A DNA stretch of 40,721 nt from Desulfocapsaceae bacterium (GTDB lineage: Bacteria; Desulfobacterota; Desulfobulbia; Desulfobulbales; Desulfocapsaceae), in contig JARLHL010000025.1 of the NCBI GenBank assembly GCA_031292275.1, positions 1 to 40,721 on the forward strand, in the 5' to 3' direction. Of the stretch, positions 26,601 through 35,159 are shown piece by piece. The position numbers and the translations under genes are program-made. Under the pieces are notes generated by a model. It saw only the letters and a list, made by a program, of their open reading frames with translations, did no database searches and was not told the origin of the DNA. Every line of letters begins with the position of its first letter. Within the stretch, counting starts at the first letter, position 1.

Positions 26601-27291
26601 TCCGTATTCTCCTGCAGCGATCTCGTCCTGAGCTGCTTTGATAACCGGTCAGTGAGATCAGGGTTTAAAAGTATATACACGCCGAACCAAGAACATCCTA
26701 TCGCAAATGATGGGATTTCACACCATACATTTTCCTCTGATATCTTTCATCAAAAACCCGATTAAATTCCGATGCAGGATCAATCAATCCGTGATTACAA
26801 AAAAAATCATTCAGCGCCGACGCGATGGAAAATCACCCGGCATACTTTTTTTCTGACCGGATTTCATTTCTGCTAACTGTCTGCACTTTGGGCATCAGAA
26901 AGACACTGGGCCAATCCCTCCCTCTGCCGTGCGCATCCCGGCAGAGCAGAGTGCACTTCGGGCACGGAAAAACCGCACCGCCTAACAGGAGTTTTAGTAA
27001 GATTATACTTATAAAATCAGTGTGATGTCAATGGAACAATCATTCAGCCTGACTTTCCGCGCCGGCAACTTGCAATTAATTTTTCAAATTTGTAATCCTA
27101 TTTAATTATTTACAACATATATGTTATTTATTTGCCGGCACGCCCGTTTCACTCTTTTTGCAAAACCAATTAAAATCATTCTAATTTCAAACAATAATGG
27201 AATTTCCAGACCAATTTTCCCCACCTGGCATGCATCGTGAAATGTCTCTGATATATGTTCGCACAAGGCTGAAGACAGCATCGAGGCCGAT
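26601..27291. other. Divergent intergenic region between thiC-family and P-II genes
   Basis: These 691 bases contain no convincing gene. The thiC-proximal half holds a perfect 8-bp inverted repeat CTCTGCCG/CGGCAGAG (26922-26929 and 26939-26946), flanked by imperfect direct repeats TGCACTTTGGGCA and TGCACTTCGGGCA, suggesting a structured leader. The P-II-proximal half is AT-rich and holds a sigma-54-like promoter. No TPP riboswitch was found. Confidence 0.5.
27136..27151 (+). promoter_or_regulatory. Sigma-54-like promoter for the P-II gene
   Basis: CGGCACGCCCGTTTCA (27136-27151) matches the sigma-54 consensus TGGCACG-N4-TTGCA except at the first T and at the G of the -12 box. It lies about 140 bases before the P-II start in an AT-rich region. 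Sigma-54 control is usual for nitrogen-regulated glnB/glnK genes. The evidence is motif only. Confidence 0.4.
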
Positions 27292-27624
27292 ATGAAAAGA
27301 ATTGAAGCAATCATAAAGCCTTACAAGCTTGAAACTTTAAAAGCCGGTCTTGATGAACTGGGAATCACAGGCATGACGATTGGCGAGGTGCAAGGCTTGG
27401 CTGGGGGGCGGGACGTCTTTGTTCGCGGCAGCCACAGCACTGTCAGTCTCGTCCCAAGAATTCAGGTTACTCTTGTGGTCACAGCCGACCTGGCAGATCT
27501 CGTGGTACAGAAGATACTCTCAAGCGTCAGGACAGGCTCACCAGGAGACGGCATTGTCTGTATTCAACCCGTGGAAAAGGTTTATCGGATCAGAACCGGT
27601 GAAACCGACGGCGAAGCTCTTTGA
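27292..27624 (+). CDS. P-II family nitrogen regulator, divergent
   Basis: The 110-residue protein is a P-II trimer subunit by its N-terminus (MKRIEAIIKPYKLETLKAGL) and its C-terminus (VEKVYRIRTGE, the Arg pair near the ATP site). The T-loop (residues about 36-54) is two residues shorter than in GlnB. At the Tyr51 uridylylation site it has Ser49 (RGSHSTVSLVP), and the Lys after GDG that contacts ATP phosphate is Ile. It therefore cannot be uridylylated in the usual way and may bind effectors differently. GAGG precedes the ATG. It has its own terminator and no amtB or glnA neighbour, so its target is unknown. Confidence 0.88.
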   Translation: MKRIEAIIKPYKLETLKAGLDELGITGMTIGEVQGLAGGRDVFVRGSHSTVSLVPRIQVTLVVTADLADLVVQKILSSVRTGSPGDGIVCIQPVEKVYRIRTGETDGEAL

Positions 27625-27676
27625 GAACAGGCAGTATCGAGAGTATTTCGCTTTCTTTCCGCAAATCCAGCTCCTC

Positions 27677-27726
27677 CGGTCGTCCCTGCATTCTCCCAGC
27701 TTTTCGTGCAGGGATGACCGTTTTTT
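27677..27726 (+). terminator. Intrinsic terminator of the P-II gene
   Basis: A 14-bp stem (left arm 27677-27690, right arm 27707-27720, one G-T wobble) with a 16-base loop is followed directly by six T. It is a textbook rho-independent terminator about 50 bases after the P-II stop. Confidence 0.9.
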
Positions 27727-27799
27727 CGTAAACCGGCCAATCCGAAAAATAAGAAGAAAGTCTTTCTCTTCCAGAAAGCAGAGAGAAAACCAACGGGCA

Positions 27800-28681
27800 T
27801 CACACCTGGACGATCAGGGCATCCTGGAGACAGCTTCCGTCCTTCACCGTGGCGCCATCCCAGAGCACGACACGGGCCAGCCTGACGTCATTCCCTATTG
27901 CAGCCCGCCCGGCACAGACCCAATCCTGCATATGTACCGTGCTGCTGCAATGCGTCTCAGGGGCCAGATAAAACGAGGATCCGGGATATGGCCCCAATTC
28001 AGGCCACCAGGGAACCGTGCCGGTGAGCAGTCCCGCGTGCAGAGACAGATAATCCTCCAGGGTCCCCATGTCCGTCCAGTAGCAGCCGTCCGCCCGCAGG
28101 CACCGGATAGTCTTGTTCTCCAGCAGCAATCTCCTGTACAGATCAATAATCGATGCAGGCTGCAGCAGAGGAAGCGCTGTCAGGATTTCAGGATCCAAGA
28201 CATGCAGACCGGTAAAGGCCAACAGACCCTGCCCGCCATCAAATCCCACAACCCGATCATCCTGAACCGAGACGGTGTTGAAGCGGGGAAAATCATGCAT
28301 GACCAGAGTTACAGGAACCGTATCACGGCAATGGGATTCATACACAAACCGCAGATCGACCGTATGATAAATGTCACCGTTGGTCACCAGGACCGGTTCA
28401 TCTCGCAGCGATTGTACCGCCAGCCGCAGCCCTCCCCCCGTCCCCAGAATCACATCCTCCTCCTGAACCACAACCCCCTGCCGTCCCTGGAGGAGGTCGG
28501 CGATCTGGGCCCGCAGATGATGACAGTTGACCACGATGTGATCAAACCCGGCCTTCTGCAGGTGTTCGATAGTCAACAGAAGAAGGGGTTTGTTCAACAG
28601 AGGGAAAAGAGGTTTGGGACGAAATCCGGTATAGGGAAGCAGGCGTGTACCAAACCCCGCTGCCAATATCATTGCCTGCAT
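27800..28681 (-). CDS. Sugar-1-phosphate nucleotidyltransferase
   Basis: The 293-residue protein begins with the signature MILAAGFGTRLLPYTGFRPKPLFPLLNKPLL, shown here as separate parts: the nucleotide loop GFGTR and the RPKPL lysine. It continues with GTGGGLRLA, VTNGDIYHTVD (metal-binding Asp) and YWTDMGTLEDY. It is like MurNAc-1-phosphate uridylyltransferase (MurU), HddC and mannose-1-phosphate guanylyltransferase; the sequence alone does not fix the sugar. MurU usually neighbours an AmgK kinase, which is not visible here. The C-terminal part looks like a short left-handed-helix fragment (AAIGNDVRLARVVLWDGATVKDG). GGGAG precedes the ATG at 28681. Confidence 0.82.
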   Translation of the reverse strand: MQAMILAAGFGTRLLPYTGFRPKPLFPLLNKPLLLLTIEHLQKAGFDHIVVNCHHLRAQIADLLQGRQGVVVQEEDVILGTGGGLRLAVQSLRDEPVLVTNGDIYHTVDLRFVYESHCRDTVPVTLVMHDFPRFNTVSVQDDRVVGFDGGQGLLAFTGLHVLDPEILTALPLLQPASIIDLYRRLLLENKTIRCLRADGCYWTDMGTLEDYLSLHAGLLTGTVPWWPELGPYPGSSFYLAPETHCSSTVHMQDWVCAGRAAIGNDVRLARVVLWDGATVKDGSCLQDALIVQV

Positions 28682-29198
28682 TTTCTGTCTCCCGAGGGGA
28701 ATAGGCCAAAACAATCCTGAGAAATATCTCTGATCCGATGATCGCGAATGAAGGTTTTCAGCAATGTATACAATTCCCCCCTGCCGCCATCAAGGAATAA
28801 TCCATGTATTTCACCGGGCAGCCCACTCTGCCGGACCGGCCAGCCACGACCTGATTTGCAAACTCATTTCTCCGGCATGGTGTGGCCACTGGTCCTGGAA
28901 GGCTTTCCTCTACACCTTTTATCTACAGACCCGTTCTCTCTTAAGACCATCGCAAGCCCAACCCAAATCCCCTCCCAGCCCCAGATACTGTTGCGCTTTA
29001 TTGAATACCTGTATATTCTGCTGTAAAATTCCTGCGTCCGGCCCCAAATCCTCATCGTCCGGCCGCCGCATTCCCCGGCGGGGCCTGCTGTTATCCGGCC
29101 GGCGAGATCGGTTCTTTTAGAACAGATCAGGACATGCAGCTTCCCCGAACAGGGGAAATTTTCATTTTCACAATTTATTCTGACATTATACAATACAC
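28682..29198. other. Divergent intergenic region upstream of mscS-type gene
   Basis: These 517 bases contain no reading frame resembling a protein. Near 29141-29157 a 6-bp stem TTCCCC/GGGGAA with loop GAACA precedes ATTTTCATTTTC. It lies about 10 bases before the -35 box of the following gene and looks like a small terminator on the forward strand. Nothing else was identified. Confidence 0.5.
29167..29194 (+). promoter_or_regulatory. Promoter placing transcription start at the mscS-type ATG
   Basis: TTCACA (29167-29172) and TACAAT (29189-29194), each five of six consensus positions, are separated by 16 bases. The expected transcription start is within a few bases of the A of the ATG at 29199, and no Shine-Dalgarno sequence precedes it. 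Confidence 0.45.
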
Positions 29199-31565
29199 AT
29201 GATCTCCTTCATTACCGATTCGGACAGAACCCGCCCAAAGGCCTTCACCATAGCCTTCTGCATATTTCTGCTCTCTTTTCTGTCTGTGTCCCCTGCTTAT
29301 TCCGCCGAATCCGAGATGCCGGACTTCGACTTCGACCAGACCCATACCACACTCCAGGAAATCTCCAACCAGATAAAAAATGGTCCGATCTCGCCGCAAA
29401 AGCTGGAAAAGGCAAAACAGCAGGTTGATCAGTTTGCCAAGTCAACCACTGCCTGCATTGACACGTCAACGGCCCAGATTGCCACTGTGGACCAGGAAAT
29501 AGCGACCCTCGGCCCCAAAGCCGAAAACGAAACGCCGGAAATAGGAAAGGAGCGAAAACGGCTCACCAAAGAAAAGCAGGTGCTTCAACTCAGCCTGTCT
29601 GAGTGCAAACTCATCGCAATCCTGACATCCAGGATACAAAACGACCTGACCGATCAGAATAAGGCCCTGCAGGCTGCCGCTTTTTTCTCGAAGTCCCCGA
29701 ATACCTTCAGCAAAATGATAAACAGCCTTCCGACGCCGGCTGATCTTGAGACATTATCCCTGCAATACCTCAGCAATCAATCAGGCCTGCAGGCAATGAC
29801 TCCGCTGAATATTTCAATTTTCGTCATCCTCATGGCAGCGGGCTGGTGGCTGGGATTGAAGATTTTTCAGATCCTTATCCTGTACCTCAGATTCATGCGG
29901 ACCGACAACCAGGAGAATCCGGAACCTCCTCTCTCGCTGAGACAACGGCTGGCCCTGCCGGTCACGCTGGCTACGGCGATGTGCGGATGCTATCTGTACT
30001 ATGTGAATATGGCCTCGCCCAGTCTTGTCTATAGCCCGTGGCTGTTGTTTTCCATCAGCCTCTATTTTCTCTGCCTGTTTATTTTCCGCTTCCGGATTCA
30101 CAAGAAGAAGAACACTAACCCGGAGTCATCGGCTCGCCCTCCGGCCATACGTTTCAAGATACTGGTCTCACTCTGTGCACTGATGTTTTTTGTCTCCCGC
30201 CTCGACCTGAGCGATTACAACGGCCTCGCTTCACTTCTGATCCTTATCCAGTCTGCCCTCGTATTCGGCATTTGCCTGGCCACCTGGTGTCTGTTATGGA
30301 CAGTCAAACTTCCCGAACGAATTTCCCGATTTAAAAAACTGCTGCATACGGGGATCTCGGCAGTGGCACTGATCGTCATGATCATTGAGATCTCAGGCTA
30401 CAAGAACCTGTCCACCTTTCTGCTCCTGGGCTTTCTGGCGACGTTTTTCCTCTGCAACCTTCTCTGGCTGACTCTTTTCGCCATCGATGAAATTTTCGGC
30501 GGTATCTTTCTGGGAAAATATCAATGGCAGAAGAATGTCCGTATCTGGCTCGGGTTTTCACCACAGGAAAAGCCCGCAAGCATTATGTGGATACGGCTTA
30601 TCTTCAGGCTCCTGTCCTGGTCCGTCGCCCTGCTGCTGCTTTTGCGCGTCTGGGGGTGCTCCGACGCCCAGAACAAGATCATCATGTCATACCTGCTCAA
30701 TGGATTTGATTTTGGAGGCCTGATTTTTGCGCCGGCACGCATCCTTTTGGGATTTTTCATTTTTGCCTGCGGCTGGATCCTGATCTCGTGGATCAAGAGG
30801 GAGATGGAACAAAAATGGCTGCAGCAGTCCTACTTTTCCCAAAGCGAGAAAGACAACCTGGTGACCATGACGGGATATGTCGGTTTTGCCCTGATCCTGC
30901 TCATCGGCATCTCAGCTGCCGGGGTCAGCTTCTCCAATCTGGCAGTGATCGCAGGGGCCCTGTCTGTCGGCATCGGTTTTGGCCTGCAGAACATCGTCAA
31001 CAACTTCGTTTCCGGCCTCATCATCCTCTTCGAGCGGCCGATCAAACGGGGAGACTGGATCAGCGTCGGCAACACCCAGGGATATGTGCAGAAGATCAGC
31101 GTTCGCTCAACAGTGATTCAGACCTTCGATCGTTCCGACGTCATCGTCCCCAATTCCGAGCTGATCTCCCATCAGGTCACAAATATGATGCTCAATGACA
31201 ACCATGGCCGCCTTATCATTCCAATCGGAGTTGCCTATGGAAGCGATACAGATCTAGTCAGCAATATTCTGCTGGATATCGCCAGGGCCAACGACAAGGT
31301 CATTAAAGATGGTTCTGCCCCAGCACCCCAGGTCCTGTTTCTGGCCTTCGGCGATAACTCGCTGAATTTTGAGCTGCGCTGCTATCTAACCAATATTGAC
31401 CAGGGCATGAAGGTCAAGAGCACCATCAACTATGAGATAGACCGGGCCTTCAGGAAACATGGCATTTCCATCCCGTTCCCGCAGCGCGATCTCTATATTA
31501 AGGAATTCCCTGCAACAACCATTCGGCCGGCAGCGGAGGAAAAAACCCCGGAAAAAGACATATGA
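29199..31565 (+). CDS. Large MscS-family mechanosensitive channel (MscK/MscM-like)
   Basis: The 788-residue protein starts with a signal peptide (AFCIFLLSFLSVSPAYSA). A charged, helical, coiled-coil-like periplasmic region follows (about residues 45-190). About ten membrane helices lie between 205 and 600. The pore helix and beta domain carry the MscS signature: NLAVIAGALSVGIGFGLQN, NFVSGLIILFERPIKRGDW and DRSDVIVPNSELISHQVTN. The cytoplasmic tail is short. It should open under membrane tension to release solutes during osmotic downshock. No Shine-Dalgarno precedes the ATG, and no alternative start fits the signal peptide. Confidence 0.9.
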   Translation: MISFITDSDRTRPKAFTIAFCIFLLSFLSVSPAYSAESEMPDFDFDQTHTTLQEISNQIKNGPISPQKLEKAKQQVDQFAKSTTACIDTSTAQIATVDQEIATLGPKAENETPEIGKERKRLTKEKQVLQLSLSECKLIAILTSRIQNDLTDQNKALQAAAFFSKSPNTFSKMINSLPTPADLETLSLQYLSNQSGLQAMTPLNISIFVILMAAGWWLGLKIFQILILYLRFMRTDNQENPEPPLSLRQRLALPVTLATAMCGCYLYYVNMASPSLVYSPWLLFSISLYFLCLFIFRFRIHKKKNTNPESSARPPAIRFKILVSLCALMFFVSRLDLSDYNGLASLLILIQSALVFGICLATWCLLWTVKLPERISRFKKLLHTGISAVALIVMIIEISGYKNLSTFLLLGFLATFFLCNLLWLTLFAIDEIFGGIFLGKYQWQKNVRIWLGFSPQEKPASIMWIRLIFRLLSWSVALLLLLRVWGCSDAQNKIIMSYLLNGFDFGGLIFAPARILLGFFIFACGWILISWIKREMEQKWLQQSYFSQSEKDNLVTMTGYVGFALILLIGISAAGVSFSNLAVIAGALSVGIGFGLQNIVNNFVSGLIILFERPIKRGDWISVGNTQGYVQKISVRSTVIQTFDRSDVIVPNSELISHQVTNMMLNDNHGRLIIPIGVAYGSDTDLVSNILLDIARANDKVIKDGSAPAPQVLFLAFGDNSLNFELRCYLTNIDQGMKVKSTINYEIDRAFRKHGISIPFPQRDLYIKEFPATTIRPAAEEKTPEKDI

Positions 31566-31662
31566 ACCGGTCATAAAGAGCACACATGCTGCGGGTAAGA
31601 GGTGAAATGCAACGCCGGCACCGACTGTGAGTGTCTTTCTTCACTTCGCCGGCCAGGATGGC

Positions 31663-32547
31663 CTAAAAGGGATAGACGTACTCGCTCTTCGGCGTATCGG
31701 TCTCGACAACGCTGTCAGCCACGACTATCGGCACCTTCGTTCCCTTGTAGGTGATGATCCTGATCGTCCCCGTGACCTTTACCCAGCTGTCGCCTGCAAG
31801 GCTCTTCGCCTTATCATACCGGCAGAGCATACCGACCACCTGCAGGTCAGCCGTGCAGCAGATCATCAGCAGTCGGGCAGGGACAAATTCATTGCCCTTG
31901 ACCTGCTTGCCCCTGAACACAAATCCAACCATCTGTATCTTTTTACCCCGATATATCTCCTGATTATCATAGATTTCCTTCAGCCACCGAAAGTAATTGC
32001 CATCATCTACGATCACCATATTATCCTGCAGTTTCAGCCTGCGGTCGGCTGGACTGGTTGCCAGAGAGGCCAGGGCCTCATAGTTTGAACTGTTGACCTC
32101 AACTGCACCGGGGTTATCGGAACTCAACGATTTTTTTTCATCATTCTGTCCACTTTCATCTGTATAGTCGCCCTCGGTCCCCCTGGGAACGACAGCGGCC
32201 GGAAGGCCCTTGACCTGACGGCCAATCGCAATATCACCCAGCGGCATCGACGCTGAGTTCATTGACTGCGCCGGCAATGAAAAGGCAAGAATCAACGGAA
32301 CGATGAAAAAGAAATACGGTGCAACTCGAGCCCGGCGCCGGGGCCTGAAGACCTCCCTGAGGGTAAACAGGGCGATCAGGACCATTGCCAGAACACCGAA
32401 TTTCAAGGATGGGACAAGCCGGGGATTGACATAGAGCTGCACCCGCCCCGACTGAATGAGATACGAGAAAAACAGCGCAAAGCCCAGGAGAATGCCAATC
32501 TTCAGGGTCGCCTCGATATTAATCTTTCGCCATTCCAGAAAACGCAT
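31663..32547 (-). CDS. YcgQ/DUF1980 (TIGR03943)-family membrane protein
   Basis: The 294-residue protein has three or so N-terminal membrane helices (LKIGILLGFALFFSYLIQSG, LKFGVLAMVLIALFTL, PYFFFIVPLILAFSLP). A polar linker rich in Ser/Asp/Glu follows, then a C-terminal soluble domain containing VGFVFRGKQVKGNEFVPARL, LMICCTADLQVVGMLCRY and SWVKVTGTI. This matches the family typified by B. subtilis YcgQ, whose partner is the YcgR/YraQ permease encoded here directly upstream. The CC pair in the soluble domain could bind metal. The ATG at 32547 has GAGGCAGG upstream; a GTG at 32559 overlapping the previous stop is possible. It is the last gene of the metal unit. Confidence 0.82.
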   Translation of the reverse strand: MRFLEWRKINIEATLKIGILLGFALFFSYLIQSGRVQLYVNPRLVPSLKFGVLAMVLIALFTLREVFRPRRRARVAPYFFFIVPLILAFSLPAQSMNSASMPLGDIAIGRQVKGLPAAVVPRGTEGDYTDESGQNDEKKSLSSDNPGAVEVNSSNYEALASLATSPADRRLKLQDNMVIVDDGNYFRWLKEIYDNQEIYRGKKIQMVGFVFRGKQVKGNEFVPARLLMICCTADLQVVGMLCRYDKAKSLAGDSWVKVTGTIRIITYKGTKVPIVVADSVVETDTPKSEYVYPF

Positions 32548-32555
32548 ATCCTGCC

Positions 32556-34142
32556 TCACAGGTGAATGGTGGACAACAGCAAAACAAATGACACCCCGAA
32601 GACCAACAGCACCAGCCTGACCACAAATCCCTTTCTGAAGCGTCCCAGCAGCATCAGAAGATTTTTCATATCTATCATCGGCCCCAAGACCATAAAACCC
32701 ATGACGGCCCCCAGAGGAAACTGATTGACAAAGGTCCTGGCAATAAAGGCATCCGATGTAGAGCAGACCGAAAGGACAAAGGCGAAGAGCATCATGATCA
32801 GCAGGGACAGGACGAATCCGCCGCCTGAATTGACGATGATATCCTTTGGTATCATCGTCTGCATGATACTGGAGAGAAGCGCCCCGGTAATCAGATAGCG
32901 GCCGACATCGAAAAATTCGGTGCCCGCATGACTGAATATTGCCTCCATCTTTCTCCAGACCCCAGCCTCAACCGTCCTCTCTCCACAACAACCACAACTG
33001 CAGGAAATATCCGTAAGACCATAAAGAAGCACAGCTTTTTCAGAAAAGGTCCGTGATATCTGTCCTGCCGCAAGAGCGATTGCCGCCCCCAGACAGAGCC
33101 GGTACAAGACCACCTCGTGCTGGCCGGGAAAGGCGTAAACAGTGGAGACGATGACCAGAGGATTGACAATGGGGGCCGCCAGCATGAAGGTGACCACCGT
33201 CGGCAAGGGAACTCCTTTTTTCAAAAGCCGGGCCGCCACGGGAATGACAGCGCAGTCACAGACAGGAAAAAACAGACCAGCCAGGAGGGCGACTATACAC
33301 CCGGCCCCCTTTCTCCTCGGAAAGAGCCGGACGACGGTCTCGCTGGAGACCAGGACCTGAAGCGCTGCAGAAATAATCACCCCGAACAGGATGAAGGGAA
33401 AGGCCTCGATCAGAATGCTGATGAATACGGTATTCAGCCCCCGCAACCGGGCCACGACCGCATCCAGGCGGCCGGCATTGAAGGCATGGATCAGGATTGC
33501 CGTAAGACAGACCGTAATCACCACCATAAAACCGGCGAGGATCAGACTGGAGGGCCTGCCGTCCGCCGGCCCTGAATGGCCCAACAGTCCGCCTTGAGGC
33601 CGCCCGCCCTCCCCGGCCTTTACAGCCCCGGTAATCCTGGCCGAAGAGTTGATCTCTCTCAGGGTCTTTTGCAGGACCATCTGTTTTTCTCTGCTTAAGG
33701 TCTCGGACTTATTTACCACAACCATATCACTGCAGGAAATCTGCTCCTGCAGGATTCCTCTCATATTGGCCATGAAGATATCGAAGGTGGCCGCATCAAC
33801 GGCAGTGATGATCCGTTGAATTTTCCAGGTCCTGTCTGAAGTTGCTCCTTCCAGGGCCTCCAGCACATCCCCGGTCCTTCCCATTCCGTTCAGTTCAATA
33901 ATTATCCTGGCCGGATGATGATCCTCGATTATCTGGTCAAGGCGCCCGGCATCAATTTTTTCATCCTTCGCCACCTGTTCGGCGACAACCAGGCCGTCTT
34001 CAGGCGGCACAAGGTCCTGTTCACCGTATTCGCCCTGAATAACGACAGTTCTGCCCTTCACTGTCTTTTGCAGCATGGAATTAATAAGGGTGGTCTTGCC
34101 CGACCCTAAAAAACCGGAGACAATATCGACCTGCACCTTCAT
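32556..34142 (-). CDS. COG0523 (G3E) GTPase fused to UPF0718/YraQ-type permease
   Basis: One 528-residue frame joins two normally separate proteins. Residues 1-about 185 are a COG0523 GTPase domain: Walker A GFLGSGKTT (10-18), EYGEQD (38-43), Walker-B-like IIIELNG (80-86) and NKSE (144-147). It lacks the GCxCC metal motif and the CobW C-terminal domain. A Gly/Pro-rich linker (about 177-198) leads to a permease (200-528). The permease has FPVCDCAVIPVAARLL (Cys295, Cys297), LAAPIVNP (322-328), a Cys cluster SCSCGCC (380-386) and SVCSTSDAF (458-466), as in the YcgR/YraQ permeases. AAGGGG precedes the ATG. It starts 16 bases after the stand-alone GTPase. Metal transport powered or gated by the GTPase is inferred. 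Confidence 0.9.
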   Translation of the reverse strand: MKVQVDIVSGFLGSGKTTLINSMLQKTVKGRTVVIQGEYGEQDLVPPEDGLVVAEQVAKDEKIDAGRLDQIIEDHHPARIIIELNGMGRTGDVLEALEGATSDRTWKIQRIITAVDAATFDIFMANMRGILQEQISCSDMVVVNKSETLSREKQMVLQKTLREINSSARITGAVKAGEGGRPQGGLLGHSGPADGRPSSLILAGFMVVITVCLTAILIHAFNAGRLDAVVARLRGLNTVFISILIEAFPFILFGVIISAALQVLVSSETVVRLFPRRKGAGCIVALLAGLFFPVCDCAVIPVAARLLKKGVPLPTVVTFMLAAPIVNPLVIVSTVYAFPGQHEVVLYRLCLGAAIALAAGQISRTFSEKAVLLYGLTDISCSCGCCGERTVEAGVWRKMEAIFSHAGTEFFDVGRYLITGALLSSIMQTMIPKDIIVNSGGGFVLSLLIMMLFAFVLSVCSTSDAFIARTFVNQFPLGAVMGFMVLGPMIDMKNLLMLLGRFRKGFVVRLVLLVFGVSFVLLLSTIHL

Positions 34143-34158
34143 AAACGCCCAACCCCTT

Positions 34159-35136
34159 TTATACTGTTATGCCGAAATGCCGGCAAAGCCCGGTACGGTC
34201 GAGATCTTTCCCGATAATGCAGAGCCTTCCCGTATACTCTGCAGGGCTTGGCTGCATGCCGCACTCACCGGGAACATAATCAAACTGCACCCAGTTGCCC
34301 TCCCGGGTCTGCACGATTCCTTTCCCCCTGAGGACCATGCCGAATCTCTTTTCTTCCAGGGCATTCAGCCGCGCTGCGAGTTCCTCCGGGGTAAATACCA
34401 GCGGTGTTTCAACGCCCCATACATCGAATGTCCCCGAGGCATCGCCTGCATGGGGCAGATCCCCTTCACAGCAGCAGTCCTTTTGATACAGGGGCAAAAT
34501 CGACTGCAATCCCGCAGCCTGCTCAGGAAACAAAAGACGTTTACCCTCAGCAGCAGCAATGATGCGTCCGGCGGCAAGACTCTCCCAGGGGGTTGTTATG
34601 ATGGCAGCGGCAGGATTTGATCTTCTGATTGAACCGACAAGCAATTCAAGGTCAATTGCATCGATTTCCTGCGTCCTGCTGAGCACGAGTGTTGTTGCAT
34701 GCTTAATCTGATCATCAAAGAATTCCCCGAAATTCATACTGTAGAGTCGATACCTGCATGCATCAATAACGGTAATGAGCATAGTTAGATCAAGTATCTC
34801 CCGCAGCTTCTCACCTTTACAGACCGCTTTGATCTCCGACAGCTTCCCGACACCCGACGGTTCGATAATGATCCTGTCCGGCCTGTAGGTAGAGATTATC
34901 TCCTCAATGGCCCCGCTGAAATCCCCCGTCAGGGAACAGCAGATGCAGCCGGAGGTGATTTCCCTGACCTTGACACCCGTATTTTGCAGGATGCTGCCGT
35001 CTATACCGATCTCACCAAATTCATTTTCCAGTATGACCAGATTATGACCGGAAAATTCCTCCTTGATAAATTTCTTTATCAGTGTCGTTTTTCCGGCCCC
35101 TAAAAATCCGGAAATTATATCCACTTTTGTCCTCAT
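34159..35136 (-). CDS. COG0523 (CobW-type) metallochaperone GTPase
   Basis: The 325-residue protein is a full-length G3E GTPase. It has Walker A GFLGAGKTT (10-18), ENEFGEIGID (37-46), the metal-binding GCICCS (63-68), IIIEPSGVG (89-97), a tri-Cys insert CCC at 221-223 near acidic and His residues, and a C-terminal CobW domain (residues about 235-325, EKRFGMVLRGKGIVQ). The guanine-specificity motif NKxD is replaced by SRTQ (153-156). Such proteins deliver Zn, Co or Ni to targets. The ATG at 35136 starts at the P-loop strand; a GTG at 35148 is an alternative. The 100-bp tandem repeat begins 23 bases before it, so its promoter must lie in or beyond the repeat. Confidence 0.9.
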   Translation of the reverse strand: MRTKVDIISGFLGAGKTTLIKKFIKEEFSGHNLVILENEFGEIGIDGSILQNTGVKVREITSGCICCSLTGDFSGAIEEIISTYRPDRIIIEPSGVGKLSEIKAVCKGEKLREILDLTMLITVIDACRYRLYSMNFGEFFDDQIKHATTLVLSRTQEIDAIDLELLVGSIRRSNPAAAIITTPWESLAAGRIIAAAEGKRLLFPEQAAGLQSILPLYQKDCCCEGDLPHAGDASGTFDVWGVETPLVFTPEELAARLNALEEKRFGMVLRGKGIVQTREGNWVQFDYVPGECGMQPSPAEYTGRLCIIGKDLDRTGLCRHFGITV

Positions 35137-35159
35137 ATCGATCCACACATCAAATCAGA

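Noticed and set aside
26601-26720. TPP riboswitch
   Set aside because: ACCCTGATCT occurs, but the CTGAGA and GATAATGCCAGCG-type elements are absent.
26700-26745. Cobalamin-riboswitch-like string (GAGGAAAA...GGTGTGAAATCCCATC) on the reverse strand upstream of the thiC-family gene
   Set aside because: The conserved CCCGCCACTG core and the B12 box are missing.
27380-28720. 446-codon forward frame
   Set aside because: It is the shadow of the P-II gene and of the nucleotidyltransferase on the other strand, and it runs through the intrinsic terminator.
29141-29157. Attenuator controlling the MscS-type gene
   Set aside because: The hairpin precedes the predicted promoter, so it cannot be in that transcript. 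It more likely ends an upstream forward transcript.
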